Assembly: GCF_016545825.1 (NCBI RefSeq)
Contig: NC_052618.1
Coordinates: forward strand, 17,807,561-17,871,560
Direction of reading: 5' to 3'
DNA length: 64,000 nt
Source of the DNA: Eucalyptus grandis
Lineage: Eukaryota > Streptophyta > Magnoliopsida > Myrtales > Myrtaceae
Shown: positions 59,215-64,000 of the stretch, piece by piece
Numbering within the stretch: the first letter of the stretch is position 1
How the letters are laid out: every line of letters begins with the position of its first letter
Notes under the pieces: generated by a model
The model's database searches: none
What the model was told of the DNA's origin: nothing
What the model saw: only the letters and a program-made list of their open reading frames with translations
Position numbers and translations under genes: made by a program

Positions 59215-59965
59215 TGGGATCGCTTGGGTGTGGACTGTTTCACGAAAAACCTTTTCTAGGAAAATATTTTTCTCATTTTCCAGCATTTAATTTGCTTAAA
59301 AAATGATTCGATGGAAAATATTTTCTTAATCAACTAGAAATGTTTTCCGTTTCCTACCAATGCTTAAATTAGGAAAATGATTTCCCCTTTAAAAGAACTC
59401 GAAAACATTTTCTAAAACATTTTTCTAGTCTTAGGATCCTTGGTTAATGAAAGGTTTATTCTTATAAAAATAATTTTAAAAAAACAAAATTTTAATTATT
59501 TTTGAATTTTTGAATTTTTCTTCTTTTTTATTATTTTTTTCCCTTCTTCCTCTTTCTTCCTCTCCTGGCCAAGCACCTTGGTGACAGTTGGCATCCCAGC
59601 GACTGGCCAAGACATGGCCAAGCGAGCTCGAGGCTCAGTTGATCCAAGCTAGCTCGAGCTCGCCAGCTCGATCTCCATCGACTCTGATGAGCTCACGGCC
59701 TGCCTAGGATCAAGGCTCATCAAATCTAGGCAAGCCCAAGCTTGACCGGGCCAATGAGCTCGAGGCTTGGCGATCCAAGCTAGCTCGAGCTCCGTGGAGG
59801 TCGGTGAGCTCGCAGCTCACCAGATCTAGGTGAGCTTGAGCTCAACCAAGGCTGGTGATCTCGAGGCTCACTAGTCTAGGCGAGCCTAAGCTCCATCAAG
59901 GTCGGCGAGCTTGCGGCTCGCCCAATCTTGACAAGGCGAAGCTTGCCTGTGGTCATTGAAAAAGG
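59215..59965. mobile_element. MITE-like insertion with GC-rich minisatellite core
   Basis: The left part (59215-59450) repeats GGAAAATATTTTC-type text also found at 17190-17480. The core (59560-59940) is GC-rich and has several copies of a unit of about 50 bases with GATCCAAGCTAGCTCGAGCTC or variants. It sits between the exons and is absent at the equivalent point of copy 1 (near 920), so it was inserted after the segmental duplication or lost there. The ends are not resolved. Confidence 0.55.
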
Positions 59966-59989
59966 AAGGAAAAAAAAAGAAAAAAGAAA

Positions 59990-62900
59990 ATTAACTCGTA
60001 TTATGTAAAAAATAGGGATTTCATAACATTAAATAAAATTCCTAATAGTCATTTTTATATGGCATAGTGTGATTTATATATAAAATATAACATTATTGTA
60101 ATATTAAGAGAAAATTACAAAACTCATCAGTAAAAATATATAATAGGAAGAGTTCCCTTGCTAAGGTATTCTCATTAGGAGCAAGATGAGCGGAAAGTAC
60201 ATGAAAAGTTTGAATTGCAAGAAGCACGACCATCTTGCAAATCAAATGTTTTAAGTGATAGTCACTAAGAATATTAATGAAGAGTACTCTGTAATAATAT
60301 ATTTATATAGATTTTCGAATAAGGTGCTGATTTAGTGATGACATGAAAACAGTAGCATGATTAGAAAATTGGACGTGTCTCTACCACATCGATAGTTTCC
60401 CGGAAAATTTCGGATTTTTGGTCAAAGTGCATGAATTATAAAGAAATGAATTTTTATTGCCTTAGGTGATTAAATCAAAGTTCACCGACCCGACTATCTT
60501 TTACTGTATAGATACCAGGAGTAAAGTTGAATGACTATATCGCAAAATCTTTTACAATATAGCTACGAGGAGTGATTTTAATCCCACAATTTGAGAGTTA
60601 ACATTGAGTTCATTAAAGAATAATTATCCAACTTTTTTATATACAGTGACTCTACTTTAAAATTTTCATTTCAATTTAAAATCACGATTTGAATAGAAAC
60701 TCTACTTTTACTTATACAGATTCTATGGTGCAGTGATTATATGGAATGCAATCAATTTTAACCAGAGGGGGGCTTCGGCGATACTTCTTTGTCTCCAGTA
60801 TAACTAATTATTTGTAAATTTTAATTATTTAGCTGGCTGGAATAATAAATGTTTATATGCATATATATATTTTTTCTAATTTCTTAATAATTTAATGTGA
60901 TTGATCCAACTCTTATTGGCGTGAATTGAAACTTGCCTTTTATTTGTAGTGGCATGGGGCAACTTGAAATGCACAGCATGTAAATATCTAAAGTGCTATA
61001 ACACACAAAATTGATGCCAAGCATTTCACTCCATCATATTTTTGTTATATTTAAGATTTTGATGTAGCGTTAATCACATACCTCTTGATTGAAGAGGACA
61101 GTAGAGCGCGAGTTGATGATGTCCTCTCCTCGAGCTTTTGATATATCTGTCATCAACTTTTCATTAGATGAAAAGAATGTCATCTTTTGCATTGTAGGGA
61201 TGAATTAATCTAAGAGGATCTTCAATGATAAAACCAAAAAAAAAAAATCTTACACTTTCTACGAGAGAAGCACGTCAAACTTTCTAGACGAACAAATAGT
61301 AACTTGGTTAACATCGGAAATACTAGATTTTCTGATATTTCTATTCTCGACCCTTCTTCCTCCATAATGATAGCCTCCATCTTCTTGCAATACCATACCT
61401 CTAGTTCTCTCAATTGTGCAAGAGATTGAACCATGGATGGGGAAAACAGAAACCTGAGATTGTTACAACCATCCACCCATAATTTCTTCAAATTATGGAA
61501 TCTCACAATTCCACAAGGATTCTTGCTCCATATACGCCTCAAGCCTGGTAATCCCTTTATATAAATGGTGTTTAACTCGGAGAGAGTCTCAATATTTTCA
61601 TTGGTGCCTACTCCATCAAGGTCAAAAATTTCTTGCACTGAAATGCAAACTTCTACCGTTAGAGTGTGTAACTTGCGTAGTTTTACTAGTGACCTAGAGT
61701 TGATAACTTTTGAGAGAGATTTGCACGAAGACACCTCAAGAAATTGGAGATTGCTCAGCCCTGATGGAGATTCATCGGTCCATATATTTTCCAGATTGGG
61801 AAGTCCAACCATTTTCAAGGACTCCAAGGATGGGATGGAAACCTAATGGACAGACCCATCAACAATAGCATTTACAATTGCAAAAAGCAGGCAAAAATCC
61901 TTACGTAATATAGCAGGTTATTCAAATGGTTGCGAAAGAAACTTCACAAACTTTAGGATAATTTTTTATTACAAAAATTTATGATAAACGAAAGCTGATT
62001 TACAATCTAGAAAGGTATTTATGACTTCGAAAGACAACTAATAAACTTCATTTTTTATTTAATATACTCATGGATGTTATTACAATTAGATTTTGTTTGT
62101 AATTTACTAACGATAAGGGAAATTATGGTCACCAAGAAATAGCAGTCATTCATTTTGCTAATGACTACAAAAATTTATGATCCACAAAGCGAAAGGAAGT
62201 ACATTAAGGTAAATTACTTCCTATAAGGTACACTACTCCCCTTAGGTTACATTACTATATTGATAATGTATTACTCATTTTATTGGATGATTGCTAGAAA
62301 AAACTGTACTATCTCGCAATGGAGATTACTACAATAAAAAAAAAAAAAAAAAACTATAGAAGAGTGACCGTGATTATGAAAGACATGCAATTTACTGACA
62401 AAGGAAAATATATCATTGCAATAAGTGACCAATGAGATTGCAATCACAAGAAGTAGATTAGTCTACTATAAGACCTTAATTACGGAAGGTATGCCTATTT
62501 CACTACCTACCTAAGGAAATTTAGCAATTTTGAAAAGTAATTTATTACTTCACAAGGGAAAATTACTACTATAAAAGTTTAGTTTCTGCAAGTAACTTCA
62601 TTTTTTATGCCCAGGCCACCTACCTGAGCCCAATTGGGCTTATCTAGACCCAATCAATTTATGTGTGAAATATTTTAATTTATCCAATAAGATCCAATAA
62701 AGTTTTTTTAATTTTTATCCAATGAGGTGAGGAGTTCGTCTTTAATAATTGTCCTATAATTTGTATCTTCTCACAAATAATGGTACCTCCTATTCCTAAT
62801 ATTAACTATCTGGGTGTGGATAGTCTATTGCGATCCTTACACTCACTGACTGCAGGACGAATAACTAAACACACAGCACATTATATTATCTTTTTCTTTG

Positions 62901-64000
62901 TTTCATTTTACCAAATTCTTATCCTCCCTCTTCACATCACCGAAGAATCAATCTCAGGAAGGCGCGACCAAAGCTTATGCTTAGCACCAAGCTTGTTGGT
63001 CGCGCCGTGTTCGTGAGCGAAACAGATAGAGATAGAATTTGTGCCTAGTCCGCAAGGGACCAAGTGCAAGGGTTGAACCCGCGATGGGGACGTCGAGGGA
63101 GGCGAGTTGTGGCTGGTCATGATGGTGGCAGATGAGCGTGGCTACGGTTGTGGGCAAGCATATCTGGTCCTTAGCCCTTCAGCGCGTGGTGAGTCGGAGC
63201 GAGAAAAGATGCAGGCCCTCTCGCGATGCTGAACAACTTTCGGATGGAAAGAGAGAGAACCCAAAAATACAGAAGAGCGAGATGACACGTGTTGGCCATC
63301 CATGCGTGTTGTAGACAATGTGTGCACAGTAGTCCACAAACATCCATACTCGAACTTACTTCATAAATCTATTATGACAACTTAAATTTCCACGAATTTT
63401 TATTACATCACTATAATAGGGCAATCATGTCTAGTCAACTAAAAGGCTATGAGCAATTTTTGTTGTACAAAAGAGCTGTGCATTTTCCTTAATTGGACCG
63501 CTGCTTATCCATAGTTTACTTCTCTTACTAACAGTAACCAATTTAATCAACTTTATATAAACAGCCTCAATTTCAATTAAATGCCGTTAATTTTTGTTGT
63601 GATAATCTAAACTATCAACCTCATATTCATAAATTCTTAATTACATAGTGCTTGAGAAATTTTCTAAGTCAGATTTCTAGGTGATAAAAGCTTATTATAC
63701 AAGATCATTAATTATTTTTATTTTGAATGTCTCTCTTATATCTTAATTGCCATTTCATACGCTCGAGCCTTGACTACACCTTGGAATTATGCTTCAAACC
63801 AAGTATTCACTTGAAAATCTTTTCATTTTAATCTTTCACCAATCAAGAGCATGATTTTGACCATAATAAAGGAACGAAGCACATGCGGTAGTTTAGAATT
63901 GAGCCAAAAAAAAAAAAAAAAAACTGAATTAGGAGAATTAATTAATAAAATTAAGCCCAAATTTTGATTGAAGAAAGCGGGAAAATTACAATGATTTTTC
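59990..64000. repeat. Segmental duplication, copy 2 (partner 930-4780), continues off the window
   Basis: Matches copy 1 in order and orientation, including the LRR exon, the GC-rich block at 62950-63350 and the end ACAATGATTTTTC at 64000, which aligns near 4742. Indels include a poly-A expansion near 62340. Confidence 0.9.
61222..61842 (-). pseudogene. LRR exon 1 of the second NLR, truncated at poly-T
   Basis: Paralogue of 1974-2585. Acceptor CCATTAG then GTT at 61842 (VSIPSLESLKMVGLPNLENIW), phase 0. About 200 residues of LRR follow (LEVSSCKSLSKVI, IYIKGLPGLRRIW, RELEVWYCKKMEAI). The frame ends in a poly-T/Phe run and stops at 61222. Further on, a good donor AAGAG|GTATGTG at 61082 is out of frame, suggesting the original exon continued. 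The first exon in this group that could be joined to an NBS exon off the right edge. Confidence 0.7.

Overview
This is a 64-kb piece of a plant nuclear genome: AT-rich, intron-containing, rich in degenerate transposons, with no operons, rRNA, tRNA or CRISPR. The expanded RPS5/At4g27190-type NLR genes with many small LRR exons, and the long Gypsy-like LTRs, suggest a woody eudicot, most likely Myrtaceae (Eucalyptus/Syzygium-like). That placement is an inference from family knowledge, not a search result.

Layout. (1) 0.9-9.7 kb: one apparently intact CC-NBS-LRR immune receptor gene on the minus strand (first exon 9370-6200, ATG at 9370), probably spliced to an LRR exon at 2585 and onward past the left edge. 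(2) 9.7-25.2 kb: no genes, but diverged direct repeats. The block just upstream of the NLR recurs at least four more times without NLR coding sequence, with MITEs and microsatellites inserted. (3) 25.4-36.4 kb and 44.1-46.1 kb: a graveyard of two gene families in opposite orientation. Plus-strand fragments come from RIBA (bifunctional riboflavin biosynthesis: DHBP synthase plus GTP cyclohydrolase II). Minus-strand fragments come from VRN1/REM-type B3-domain transcription factors. All copies seen are truncated, frameshifted or missing key residues. (4) 37.7-43.7 kb: an old minus-oriented LTR, containing a 100-N assembly gap, into which a 3.4-kb solo LTR has inserted with a clean 5-bp target duplication. 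A related LTR lies at 46.4-49.2 kb. (5) 50.5-61.8 kb: six minus-strand LRR exons, mostly phase 0 to phase 0, forming the 3' part of a second NLR gene. Two 1-base frameshifts, one lost splice acceptor and a poly-T truncation mark it as decayed. (6) 60.0-64.0 kb: a second copy of 0.93-4.78 kb, so an NBS exon is predicted just beyond the right edge.

The window records birth and death at an NLR cluster: one live receptor, one decaying LRR tail, duplicated flanks without genes, and bystander genes (RIBA, B3) multiplied and broken. The NLR has two unusual features: a 21-residue repeat (four copies) linking coiled coil to NB-ARC, and a four-copy tandem repeat in its 5' leader. I found no evidence of a wholly new biological system.
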